A model generated the notes under the pieces. The model ran no database searches and was not told the origin of the DNA. It worked only from the letters and a program-made list of their open reading frames with translations. This document shows positions 17,966 to 26,060 of a DNA stretch of 64,000 nt, in pieces (position 1 is the first letter of the stretch; every line of letters begins with the position of its first letter). This DNA comes from Neoroseomonas lacus. Lineage in GTDB: Bacteria; Pseudomonadota; Alphaproteobacteria; Acetobacterales; Acetobacteraceae. A program made the translations under genes and the position numbers. The stretch is taken from the NCBI RefSeq assembly GCF_014644535.1, contig NZ_BMKW01000010.1, positions 91,664-155,663 of the forward strand, given 5' to 3'.

Positions 17966-18529
17966 ATGACCGAGCCCGACCCGCCGCCCCGTCCCGTACC
18001 CACCCTGCTCGACCTGTTCCTCACCTACGGCAGGATCGGGCTGATCGGGTTCGGCGGCATCAATGCCTGGGCGCGGCGCGTGCTGGTCGAGGAAAAGCGC
18101 TGGCTGACCGACCAGGAATACGCCGAGACGCTGGGGTTGGGGCAGGTGCTGCCCGGCCCGAATGCGCTCAATGCCGCGATCATGGTGGGCGACCGGTTCC
18201 ATGGCACGGCCGGGGCGATCGTCGGCCCCGGGGCGATGTTCGGCGGGCCGCTGCTGCTGCTGGCGGGCCTGGCGATGTTCTACGACGCCTATGGCGACGT
18301 GCCGGCGGTGAAGGCGGTGCTGGCGGGGGTTGCGGCGGCGGCGGCGGGGATGGTGCTCGGCACCGCGGCCAAGATGACGCAGAAAATCAGGCCACCCCCT
18401 GCCCTGCTGGCGGTCGGGTTGTGCGCCCTGCTGGCGGCGGGCGTGTTCCGGGTGCCACTGCCCTATGTCGTGCTGGGGCTCGCCCCCTTCGGCATCCTGG
18501 GCGCCTGGCGGGCGCTCTCGGCCAAATGA
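17966..18529 (+). CDS. Chromate transporter (CHR) family, N-terminal-type half protein
   Basis: A 187-residue membrane protein with one CHR domain: FLTYGRIGLIGFGGINAW, the EEKRWLTDQEYAETLGLGQ stretch and the PGPNALNAAI motif, then about four to five hydrophobic helices. Two-gene short-chain CHR systems work as heteromeric pairs; the partner follows with an ATGA overlap. Chromate/sulfate transport is the known role of long ChrA proteins, but the substrate of short-chain pairs is not certain. Confidence 0.88.
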   Translation: MTEPDPPPRPVPTLLDLFLTYGRIGLIGFGGINAWARRVLVEEKRWLTDQEYAETLGLGQVLPGPNALNAAIMVGDRFHGTAGAIVGPGAMFGGPLLLLAGLAMFYDAYGDVPAVKAVLAGVAAAAAGMVLGTAAKMTQKIRPPPALLAVGLCALLAAGVFRVPLPYVVLGLAPFGILGAWRALSAK

Positions 18530-19050
18530 CCGCCGCGGTCTTCTGGCAACTCGTGCTGGGCTTCGGCGCGATCTCGTTGGTCTCGGTCGGTGGCGGCATC
18601 GCCGTGCTGCCTGAGATGCACCGGCTGGTCGTCGAGGTGCATGGCTGGATGTCGGATGCCGACTTCGCCCAGCGCTTCGCCCTGGCGCAGGCGGCGCCGG
18701 GGCCGAATGTGCTCGTTGTCGGGCTGTTCGGGTGGCATGTCGGCGGCGTGGCCGGGATGTTGACGGCGACGTTGGCGATGACCTTGCCGACTTCCTTCCT
18801 GGCCTTCGCCTTCTCGCGGCTGCGCACGCGGCTGGCCGGGCGGTTCTGGCTGCGGGTAGTGGAGCGCGGGCTGGTGCCGATCGCGGTCGGTCTGATCGGC
18901 GCCTCGGGGCTGATCCTCGCCCAGGGGACGGCGACGGGGTGGGTGCCGGTGGTGTTGACGGCGTGCTCGACGGTGTTCGTCTGGCGGACCGACTTCTCAC
19001 CGCTCTGGGTACTCGGCGCCGGGGCGCTGGTGGGGCTGGCCTTCCTCTGA
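18526..19050 (+). CDS. Chromate transporter (CHR) family, C-terminal-type half protein
   Basis: A 174-residue second CHR half. It starts at the ATG inside the overlap ATGA with the preceding gene. It carries VSVGGGIAVLPEMHR, HGWMSDADFAQ and QAAPGPN motifs, followed by four hydrophobic segments. Together with its neighbour it makes the two-domain equivalent of full-length ChrA. Confidence 0.88.
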   Translation: MTAAVFWQLVLGFGAISLVSVGGGIAVLPEMHRLVVEVHGWMSDADFAQRFALAQAAPGPNVLVVGLFGWHVGGVAGMLTATLAMTLPTSFLAFAFSRLRTRLAGRFWLRVVERGLVPIAVGLIGASGLILAQGTATGWVPVVLTACSTVFVWRTDFSPLWVLGAGALVGLAFL

Positions 19051-19298
19051 TGCGTTATCGAGTCGCTATATCGTTTCAATGTCGGTATCATTAAGCTAGT
19101 TTGCTGAAGCGCGGATCGTCTCGGGACGCCAGACGCAGCGCAGTCGAACAATGGCGTCTCCCTTGGCATCCGCATCCTTCGCGCGTGTGGGAGGTCTGCC
19201 CCGATGCCTGTCCATCGCCCCACATCTCGTTTTTCCGGCCGGCCAATGCGGCAATCGTGGTGCGGCGGTTTCGGCCACGCGGAAGAGTGGTCCGATTG

Positions 19299-21563
19299 AT
19301 GGTGCGCCATCATGCCACCGCCGCGATGGCATGGGCCGATGGCGGTCGAACCGCGAGCCGCCCCCGCGCGGCGTGGCGGCCACCCGGCCCACGCGCCCTG
19401 GCCGCCTTCTGGGGCGTGGTGCTGATCGGCGCCGCGGCGGGTGCGGCCGTGTTGGAGTACCTTGGGCCGCCGGTCGCCGGGAGTGCCGCCGCGGCCAGCG
19501 GCATCGAGCGAGGGCTCGGCTTCGCCGCGGCGGTATCGATGCCCGGCCCGGCAGCGATCGCCATGCCGGAACCACCGGCCGCGCCGAATGCCCTGGGCGA
19601 CGCCACCATGGATGCCGCCGGGTCCTTTCCCGCCGCCGCGCCGGTGACGAGTGAGCCAGAAGTGCCGGTGCTCGTCCTGGCCCCTGCGGCAGAAGAACCG
19701 CCAGCGGCGCGACTGGCCGGCGCGCGCCCCGAACCGGAGGAAGCGCCAGCGGCGGATCCGGCCGCCACCGATGCGCCTCAGCCATTCGCCGCGGCCGCCA
19801 CGCTGGCGATACCGCTCGCGGAAGCCGCCATCGTCCCGCTCGAACCGCCGGTGCCATTGACCGACGGCCAGTTGCTGCCGACCGACGCCGGCACCGGGGC
19901 GCGCGGCGACGATTCCCCGGGCATGGGGCCGCAGCCAGAGACCTCGGCCATCGCACTGATGCTGCCGGAGGGCAGGGCTGGGTCGGGCATGGCGCCGGCG
20001 GGCGAGCCGGCACCCGTCATCGGCATGGACGAAGCGGCCGCCACCTCCGTCGCCCCGGAATCGATGGAGGCGATGGAATCGGCCGTGGCGATCATCGCAC
20101 CACCAGCCGAGGCACCACCGCCGGCTGTGGTCGAGGCGCCGATGCCCGAGCCTCGCGCGGTGGTGATGGAGGCCGTGATCGACCAGCCGACGCCCCTTGC
20201 AACAGGCGCCGCGGCGCCACCACAGGCCGTGGAGCCCCCGGCTGTCGCGCCCGGTGTGACGGAACCCGACCGGGCGCCCGTGGTGGTCGCCAGCCTCGAG
20301 CCAGGGCGTCCGAGCGCCGACACCGTGGCCTTCGACACGGCATTGCCGGCCCCGGACGTCCCGTCGCCGGTCATGGCGCCGCCGCGGACCGTGGCCGAGC
20401 CAATGCAAGACGTGTCGCCAAGGCCTGCCGACGCCGCCACCGGGCCCGAAGCGATGGCCGCTGATGCCTTGGTGACACCAGAGGCAACGGCTGACGCCCC
20501 GGCGACACCCGAGGCGGCGACGAACGCATTGGTGACGGCCGAAGCAGCCATGGACGCCACCACATCGCCAGGACCGACAACGGACCGTCCTGTCGGACGC
20601 GAGGCCGAGCCGAGTGGCCCCGCAACGCCGGAACCGGCCCCGGTCGCGGCCGTAGCGCCCGAGATGGCAGCGCATGCAGCCGCAACGCCGGAACCTGCCA
20701 CTGTCGTCACCGTGGCGCCCGGCCCGGCGGCCGACACCGCCGCAGCGCCGGAACCGGCTGCTGCTGCCACCGTTGCTCCCGACCTGGCGGTCGACGCCGC
20801 CGCAACGCCGGAACCGGCCGCTGTCGCCACTGTAGCGCCCGATCTCGCGGCCGACGCCGCCGCAACGCCGGGACCGGCCACTGGTGCCACCCTGGCGCCC
20901 GAGACGGCGGCCGAAGCCGCCGTAGCGCCAGGGCCGGCCGCTGTCGCCGCCGTAGCGCCGGATCCGGGAGCCGAAGCCGCCGTGACGCCCGAAGTGGCCG
21001 CGCTCCCCGCTGCAATACCCGACGCGGCAGAGCATGCCGCCGGCACCACGCCGGCCGCGCCGGGACACGTCGCGCTCGCGCCTGACATCGCCGTCGCCTC
21101 GCCACCCGACGCCGCGCAACCGCCGGCGCCGCCCCCCAAGGCAGCCCTGATGCCGAGTATCGTCGCCCCACACCCGCCGCCATCGACCGAGCCGCCCGCC
21201 AACGCTGTCGTGCTGCCGCAACCAGCGACGCCGCCGGTCGTCCCGCCAGCGGCCCTGCCGCGCCCGCCGTCGCTGTCGCCCGCCATGACCGCGGCGCTGA
21301 TCCAGCGCGGCCACGAGATGCTGTCGGTCGGCGACATCTCCGCCGCGCGGCGGCTGTTCGAACGGGCGGCCCATGCCGGCAGCGGGGTGGCGGCGACGGC
21401 ACTCGGGCGAACCTATGACCCCCGCGTCCTTGCCGCCCTCGGCGTGCATGGGATCCGGCCCGACGCGGCGGCCGCAGCCGAGTGGTACCGGCGCGGCGCC
21501 GCCTCCGGTGACGCCGAGGCCGCAAGCCTGTTGCAGGGCCTGCCCGCGCCGCGGGCACCATGA
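19299..21563 (+). CDS. Membrane-anchored Ala/Pro-rich repeat protein with Sel1-like C-terminus
   Basis: A 754-residue protein. A basic N-terminus is followed by one transmembrane segment (about residues 35-55, ALAAFWGVVLIGAAAGAAVL). Residues about 60-660 are low-complexity, rich in Ala, Pro, Val and Glu, including six exact-period 20-residue repeats (nucleotides 20631-20990) such as EPAAVATVAPDLAADAAATP. The last 90 residues fold as a Sel1/TPR-like helical repeat (LIQRGHEMLSVGDISAARRLF, AAAAEWYRRGAASGDAEA). This layout suggests an inner-membrane anchor with a long spacer across the periplasm and a C-terminal interaction module. The TAXI receptor gene starts within its stop codon (ATGA). Start at 19299 has GGAAGAG upstream. 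Confidence 0.72.
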   Translation: MVRHHATAAMAWADGGRTASRPRAAWRPPGPRALAAFWGVVLIGAAAGAAVLEYLGPPVAGSAAAASGIERGLGFAAAVSMPGPAAIAMPEPPAAPNALGDATMDAAGSFPAAAPVTSEPEVPVLVLAPAAEEPPAARLAGARPEPEEAPAADPAATDAPQPFAAAATLAIPLAEAAIVPLEPPVPLTDGQLLPTDAGTGARGDDSPGMGPQPETSAIALMLPEGRAGSGMAPAGEPAPVIGMDEAAATSVAPESMEAMESAVAIIAPPAEAPPPAVVEAPMPEPRAVVMEAVIDQPTPLATGAAAPPQAVEPPAVAPGVTEPDRAPVVVASLEPGRPSADTVAFDTALPAPDVPSPVMAPPRTVAEPMQDVSPRPADAATGPEAMAADALVTPEATADAPATPEAATNALVTAEAAMDATTSPGPTTDRPVGREAEPSGPATPEPAPVAAVAPEMAAHAAATPEPATVVTVAPGPAADTAAAPEPAAAATVAPDLAVDAAATPEPAAVATVAPDLAADAAATPGPATGATLAPETAAEAAVAPGPAAVAAVAPDPGAEAAVTPEVAALPAAIPDAAEHAAGTTPAAPGHVALAPDIAVASPPDAAQPPAPPPKAALMPSIVAPHPPPSTEPPANAVVLPQPATPPVVPPAALPRPPSLSPAMTAALIQRGHEMLSVGDISAARRLFERAAHAGSGVAATALGRTYDPRVLAALGVHGIRPDAAAAAEWYRRGAASGDAEAASLLQGLPAPRAP
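20631..20990 (+). repeat. Six tandem 60-bp units inside the Ala/Pro-rich gene
   Basis: Units begin at 20631, 20691, 20751, 20811, 20871 and 20931, each 60 bases and 20 codons, of the form (E/G)PA...VAP..A.(D/E)AA..P. Substitutions between units are mostly silent or Ala/Val/Thr changes, consistent with duplication followed by drift under low-complexity constraint. Confidence 0.9.
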
Positions 21564-22582
21564 CGAGGGATACGACAATGCATCGCATCGCACCGCGCCG
21601 CCGCCTGCTGCTGCTGTCGGGGGCGCTCGCGCTGCCCATCCCGCGCCTCGCCCGCGCGCAGGACCTAGTCGCCCGCACCAACGCCATGACAGCGCGGGCC
21701 AATGGCGGGACGGTGGGCGTGATCGCCGGGGGGGTGGACGGCACCTATATCCGCATCGCCACCGACCTCGCCGCCGTGCTCGACGACGGCGTCCGGCTGC
21801 GCGTGATCCCCATCATCGGCAAGGGGTCGCTGCAGAACCTGTCCGACATCATGTTCCTGCGCGGCATCGACATCGGCATCGTCCAGTCCGACGTGCTGGC
21901 CTTCGCACAACGCCAACGGCTGTTCCCGGGCCTCGAACAGCAGGTGCACTACATCGCGAAACTGTACGACGAGGAGGTCCATCTGCTGGCCGGTCGCGAC
22001 GTTCGCCGCGTCGAGGACCTGGCCAACCGGCCGGTCAATGTGGACGTGCGCGGCAGCGGAACGGCGATGACCTCGGCGGTGCTGTTCGAAAGCCTCGGCA
22101 TCCCGGTCCAGATGGTCAATGACGTGCAGGACACCGCCCTTGAGAAGCTCCGCCGCGGGGAAATCGCCGCCATGGTCTATGTCGCGGGCAAGCCGGCACG
22201 CCTTTTCACGGCCATCCCGCCCGAATCGAACCTGCATTTCGTGACCCTGCCGATGTCTCCGGCGCTGCTCGGCACCTACCTGCCGGGGGAACTGGCCGCC
22301 GCGCAGTATCCCACGCTGGTCCCAGACGGTGCGCCGGTCGAAACCATCGCGGTCGGCGCCGTGATGGCCGCCTATGCCTGGCAACCCGGCACCGATCGCC
22401 ACCGCAAGGTGACCACCTTCGTCAACGCGTTCTTCGAGAATTTCGAGGCGTTCCTGCGCCCGCCGCGCCATCCGAAATGGCGCGAGGTGAACCTCGCCGC
22501 CAGGGTGCCCGGCTGGACCCGGCTGCGCGCCGCGGATGACGCCGAAGCACGGCTGCGACCGGGCCCGGCGCGATCAGGCTGA
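21560..22582 (+). CDS. TAXI family TRAP transporter solute-binding protein
   Basis: A 340-residue periplasmic binding protein with a signal peptide (RRRLLLLSGALALPIPRLARAQ) and TAXI/NMT1-like features: GGVDGTYIRIATDLAAVLDD, a DIGIVQSD stretch, VNVDVRGSGTAMTSAVLFE and AMVYVAGKPA. The ATG at 21560 overlaps the stop of the preceding gene; an internal ATG at 21578 is the alternative start. No TRAP membrane subunit (DctQM fusion) is encoded nearby. Translation coupling to the Sel1-like protein suggests a shared task. Confidence 0.85.
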   Translation: MTRDTTMHRIAPRRRLLLLSGALALPIPRLARAQDLVARTNAMTARANGGTVGVIAGGVDGTYIRIATDLAAVLDDGVRLRVIPIIGKGSLQNLSDIMFLRGIDIGIVQSDVLAFAQRQRLFPGLEQQVHYIAKLYDEEVHLLAGRDVRRVEDLANRPVNVDVRGSGTAMTSAVLFESLGIPVQMVNDVQDTALEKLRRGEIAAMVYVAGKPARLFTAIPPESNLHFVTLPMSPALLGTYLPGELAAAQYPTLVPDGAPVETIAVGAVMAAYAWQPGTDRHRKVTTFVNAFFENFEAFLRPPRHPKWREVNLAARVPGWTRLRAADDAEARLRPGPARSG

Positions 22583-22751
22583 CGGCCCGTTCGGCGATCC
22601 TGTCCCGGTGCTGCCCGTCGGCGCGGCACGGCCGGTCGGTACTGCTCGCGGCGCGCGCCGGCCGGGGCGGCGTCACCGTCGATGTGCCGGAACAGTCGAC
22701 GCCGCCGCGCCCGCGGCCCATAGGGTCCGCGCAACGCGAAGGATGCCCCCG

Positions 22752-23075
22752 ATGATGGACAAGGAAGCGCTGACCGCCTGGGCGCTGGCCAATGGCTGGA
22801 CGATGATCGCCGGCAACCCAAGCCTCACCAAGCCGTCCTCCCCCAAGGAGGCGATCGTGCGCATGCTGCTGAAGGCGACGGTCGTGACCATCGAGGCCAA
22901 GAAGCCGGCCGGGAAATGGGAGAAGGTCGCCTCGGAAGCCTATGGCAAGGTCGAGGCCGACCCCGAGGGCGGACTGCCGCAGGGGCTTGGGCTGGGGAAC
23001 ATCCCGAGCCTGACCATGCTGATGCAGGAAAACCGCGACCGGCAGGTGTTCGCGCGGATGACCGGCAAGCAGTGA
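22752..23075 (+). CDS. Small hypothetical protein
   Basis: A 107-residue soluble protein, MMDKEALTAWALANGWTMIA, with a basic middle section (MLLKATVVTIEAKKPAGKW) and a helical end. GAAGGA lies eight bases before the ATG at 22752; an ATG nine bases upstream is possible. Family not recognised. No membrane segment. The pattern of hydrophobic and charged residues and its good ribosome-binding site suggest that it is a real gene. Confidence 0.65.
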   Translation: MMDKEALTAWALANGWTMIAGNPSLTKPSSPKEAIVRMLLKATVVTIEAKKPAGKWEKVASEAYGKVEADPEGGLPQGLGLGNIPSLTMLMQENRDRQVFARMTGKQ

Positions 23076-23084
23076 GCGGCGGCG

Positions 23085-23130
23085 TTGGAGGGGCGCCGCC
23101 CCGCCAAACTACCCGGCCAAATGACGGTGT
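23085..23130. repeat. Degenerate single arm of the paired palindromic element
   Basis: TTGGAGGGGCGCCGCCCCGCC followed by AAACTACCCGGCCAAA and a GACGGTGTC resembles one arm of the elements at 14.3, 31.0 and 59.1 kb, in shortened form. The second arm is absent. It lies between two genes in the same direction. Confidence 0.45.
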
Positions 23131-23253
23131 CACGTGGAAAGCCGCCTTCTGGCGCCAGGCAGGACGGGCCGGCTCCGCCCGCCGAGCGCCTGCCGTGCCG
23201 GGGAGCGGGGCATGGCGATTGACCCGGCTCGTTGCGGGGGGTTTTCTCCGCCC

Positions 23254-24681
23254 ATGCCTGACGCCCTTCCGCCCGACGGCCTGCTGGCCGACCTCTCCGC
23301 CCTGCTCGGCCCCGCGGGCCTGCTCACCGACGCCGCCGACATCGCGCCGGCGCTGTCGGATTGGCGTGGCCTGTACCAAGGCCGCGCCATGGCCGTGCTG
23401 CGTCCGGCCAGCACCGACCAGGTCGCCGCATGCGTGAAGCTGTGCGTCGCCGCCGGCGTGCCGATCGTGCCGCAGGGCGGCAATACCTCGATGGTCGGCG
23501 GCGCGACGCCAAGCGAGGATGGCCGCGCCGTCATCCTCTCCCTCGCCCGGATGAACCGCATCCGCGCGCTCGACCCGGTCGACATGACGATGACGGCCGA
23601 GGCCGGGGTGGTGCTGAAGATCGCGCAGGATGCCGCGGCGGATTGCGGCTGCCTGTTCCCGCTCAGCCTCGGCGCCGAGGGCACCGCGACGATCGGCGGC
23701 GTGCTGTCGACCAATGCCGGCGGCAACACCACCGTGCGCTACGGCAATGCGCGCGACCTGATGCTCGGCCTGGAGGTCGTGTTGCCGGATGGACAGGTCT
23801 GGAACGGGCTGCGCCGGCTGCGCAAGGACAATACCGGCTATGCGCTGCGCCATTTGTTCGTGGGCGCGGAGGGCACGCTCGGCATCGTCACCGCGGCGAC
23901 CTTGCGGATGTTCGCGCGACCGCGCGCGAATGAGGTGCTGTTCTGCTCGGTGCGCGACGAGGATGCCGCGCTGTCGGTGTTCCGTCGCTTCCGCGAGACC
24001 GATGAGACGGCGATTCGCGCCTTCGAATACATGTCTGGCGTCGGTGTCGATTTCGCGGTCAAGCACATCCCCGGCGTCACCCTGCCGGTGGCGGAACGCG
24101 CCGACCACTACATCCTGGTGGATCTCGCCTCGACCCGCGCCGATGCCGATTTGCAGGGCCTCGCCGAACAGGTGCTCGGCGCGGCGATGGAGGAAGGCGA
24201 GGTGATCGACGCCGTGGTCGGCGGCAGCGAGGCGAAGCGCACCGCCATCTGGCGCATTCGCGAGGAACACCCCGAGGCGCAGCGCAAGGAAGGCGCCTCG
24301 GTGAAGAACGACGTCTCGGTGCCTGTCTCGAAGGTACCGGAGTTGATTCGCCGGGCGTCCGCCGCCTGCGTCGCGCTGATCCCCGGCACGCGGCCGGTGC
24401 CCTTCGGGCATATGGGCGACGGCAATATCCACATGAATCTCGAGCAGCCGGTGGATATGGACCCGGCAGCCTTCCTCGCCCGCAGCCACGACATCATGGA
24501 TACGGTGAACGAGGTGGTGCGCGAGTTGGACGGATCGTTCAGCGCCGAGCACGGCATTGGCCGGCTTAAGACCGACATGATGGAGTCCTGGCGCGGCGGG
24601 GCGGAGCTTTCGACCATGCAGCGTATCAAGTCGGCGCTCGACCCGGCCGGGCTGATGAATCCGGGCAAGGTCCTTCCCTGA
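23254..24681 (+). CDS. FAD-linked D-2-hydroxyacid dehydrogenase (GlcD/D-lactate type)
   Basis: A 475-residue flavoprotein. The N-terminal FAD_binding_4 domain has VPQGGNTSMVGGATP and GAEGTATIGGVLSTNAGGN; the C-terminal FAD-oxidase domain has GHMGDGNIHMN (metal-binding His) and FSAEHGIGRLKTDMM. This is the D-lactate / D-2-hydroxyglutarate dehydrogenase group, which passes electrons to a carrier. A longer start, ATG 23212 with GGAG six bases upstream, adds 14 residues and is a good alternative. The gene stands alone, so the substrate is undecided. Confidence 0.9.
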   Translation: MPDALPPDGLLADLSALLGPAGLLTDAADIAPALSDWRGLYQGRAMAVLRPASTDQVAACVKLCVAAGVPIVPQGGNTSMVGGATPSEDGRAVILSLARMNRIRALDPVDMTMTAEAGVVLKIAQDAAADCGCLFPLSLGAEGTATIGGVLSTNAGGNTTVRYGNARDLMLGLEVVLPDGQVWNGLRRLRKDNTGYALRHLFVGAEGTLGIVTAATLRMFARPRANEVLFCSVRDEDAALSVFRRFRETDETAIRAFEYMSGVGVDFAVKHIPGVTLPVAERADHYILVDLASTRADADLQGLAEQVLGAAMEEGEVIDAVVGGSEAKRTAIWRIREEHPEAQRKEGASVKNDVSVPVSKVPELIRRASAACVALIPGTRPVPFGHMGDGNIHMNLEQPVDMDPAAFLARSHDIMDTVNEVVRELDGSFSAEHGIGRLKTDMMESWRGGAELSTMQRIKSALDPAGLMNPGKVLP

Positions 24682-24822
24682 ACGCACGAAGCCGTGTGCC
24701 AGCGGTGGGCTACCGTCCGGGCGACCCGGCACCACATGAGCCGGCCCGAGGTCATCGGGCACGGCGCGGCCGATGGGCCCTGTCCGGCAGCATGTGTTGG
24801 TTCGCAGGGGCAAGGAGCCGCC

Positions 24823-24894
24823 ATGTTCACCGAAGCGTTACAGTGTAACCCGGGCGAGGTCGCAAGACTTTCGGCGCGGGGGACAAACCTCTAG
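24823..24894 (+). CDS. Possible leader peptide upstream of lptF (23 residues)
   Basis: A short open frame, MFTEALQCNPGEVARLSARG then TNL and TAG, begins five bases after a strong AAGGAG (24812-24817) and ends 14 bases before lptF. Its seventh to ninth codons lie in the palindrome GTTAC-AGT-GTAAC. It has no recognised homology. The strong ribosome-binding site and its position in front of an essential operon make it a candidate leader peptide or uORF. Confidence 0.4.
   Translation: MFTEALQCNPGEVARLSARGTNL
24837..24849. promoter_or_regulatory. Palindrome GTTAC-AGT-GTAAC before the lpt operon
   Basis: A perfect 5-bp inverted repeat with a 3-base centre, 60 bases before the lptF start and inside the possible leader ORF. 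It could be an operator half-pair; alternatively it is chance. Confidence 0.3.
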
Positions 24895-24908
24895 GTTCGC
24901 GCCGCCTC

Positions 24909-26060
24909 ATGACCCGCATCGATCGCTATCTCTTCCGCCAGCTCTCGATCGCCCTCATTGCCGTCACAGTGGGGCTGGCGGCGCTTGTCTGGCTGACGCA
25001 ATCGTTGCGCTTCATCGAACTCGTGCTCGACCGCGGCCTGTCGATGGTGGTGTTCGTCGAACTCACCAGCCTGATGCTGCCCTCCTTCTTCGCGGTCATC
25101 CTGCCGATCACCACCTTCATCGTGGTGCTGTTCGTCTATGTGCGCCTCGCGTCGGACCGCGAATTGGTGGTGTTGCGCGCGGCCGGCCTGTCGCAATGGA
25201 GGCTCGCGCGCCCGGCGGTGATGCTCGCCATGGTGGCGACCGGCGTGTGCGTCATGCTGAACCTGTGGCTCGTGCCACTGTCGCATACGGCCTTCCGACA
25301 ATGGCAGTTCGAGATCCGCAACCAGCTGGTCGGCGTGCTGTTGCAGGAAGGCGTGTTCTCCCAGGTGGGCAACGACCTGACGGTGTATGCGCGTTATCGA
25401 GACCCCGACGGCACGCTGCGCGGCATCATGGTGCATGATCAGCGCGAGACAGGCGCGCCGGTGACGATCCTCGCCGAACAGGGCCGCATTACCAATTCGC
25501 CGACTGGTCCGCGGGTGACGCTGCTGAACGGCGTGCGCCAGCAGGTCGAGCGCGCGGCGCCCAATGCGGCGCCGGGCACGCCGCTGATGCGGCTGAACCT
25601 GCTGTCGTTTTCCGAGAACAGCGTCGATCTCGCCCGCGCGACGCGGGGGGAGGAAGTGCGCTCCCGCGATTCGCGCGAACGATCGGTGGAGGAATTGTTG
25701 CACCCTGACCCGGCCGAGGGCCTGCGTGAGCGCGAATTGCGCCGCTACTACGCCGAGGCGCATCAGCGCCTGTCCGGCCCGCTGACGGCGCTGAGCTTCG
25801 CGCTGGTTGGTCTGGCGGTGGCGCTGACCGGGGAATTCCGCCGCCACGGCGGCGGCGCGCGCATCGCCGTGGGCATCGGGCTGGTGGTGGCGCTACTCGC
25901 GTTCGGGTTGACCGGGGGCAACCTCGCCGCGCGCGACAATGCCTGGGTGCCGCTGATCTGGGTGCAGGCGGTGCTGCCGGGCTTCATCGCCCTGTGGTGG
26001 GTGGTCGGCGCGCCGGGCTGGCCGAAACCCGCGCCACCGCCCATACCCGCCGGCGCATGA
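24909..26060 (+). CDS. lptF: LPS export ABC transporter permease LptF
   Basis: A 383-residue permease of the LptB2FG transporter, which lifts LPS from the inner membrane. It has the N-terminal YLFRQL start, transmembrane helices at about 12-32, 48-78 and 95-125, a periplasmic beta-jellyroll in the middle, and three helices after residue 280. The cytoplasmic loop RELVVLRAAGLSQWRLARP contacts the ATPase. The ATPase lptB is not in this window. The next gene starts within its stop (ATGA). Confidence 0.95.
   Translation: MTRIDRYLFRQLSIALIAVTVGLAALVWLTQSLRFIELVLDRGLSMVVFVELTSLMLPSFFAVILPITTFIVVLFVYVRLASDRELVVLRAAGLSQWRLARPAVMLAMVATGVCVMLNLWLVPLSHTAFRQWQFEIRNQLVGVLLQEGVFSQVGNDLTVYARYRDPDGTLRGIMVHDQRETGAPVTILAEQGRITNSPTGPRVTLLNGVRQQVERAAPNAAPGTPLMRLNLLSFSENSVDLARATRGEEVRSRDSRERSVEELLHPDPAEGLRERELRRYYAEAHQRLSGPLTALSFALVGLAVALTGEFRRHGGGARIAVGIGLVVALLAFGLTGGNLAARDNAWVPLIWVQAVLPGFIALWWVVGAPGWPKPAPPPIPAGA

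Noticed and set aside
16637-19000. A 787-codon minus-strand open frame
   Set aside because: Out of frame with the Bug gene that it covers; Arg/Pro-rich shadow with no start signal.
20631-20990. Could the regularly spaced 60-bp units be a CRISPR array?
   Set aside because: The period is uniform with no unique spacers, the units are in frame with a long ORF, and all units are variants of the same whole 60-mer.
18387-21593. A 1068-codon open frame on the minus strand across the CHR and Ala/Pro-rich genes
   Set aside because: It is antisense to better supported genes, consists of Gly/Arg-rich low-complexity sequence typical of GC-rich shadows, and has no family motif.
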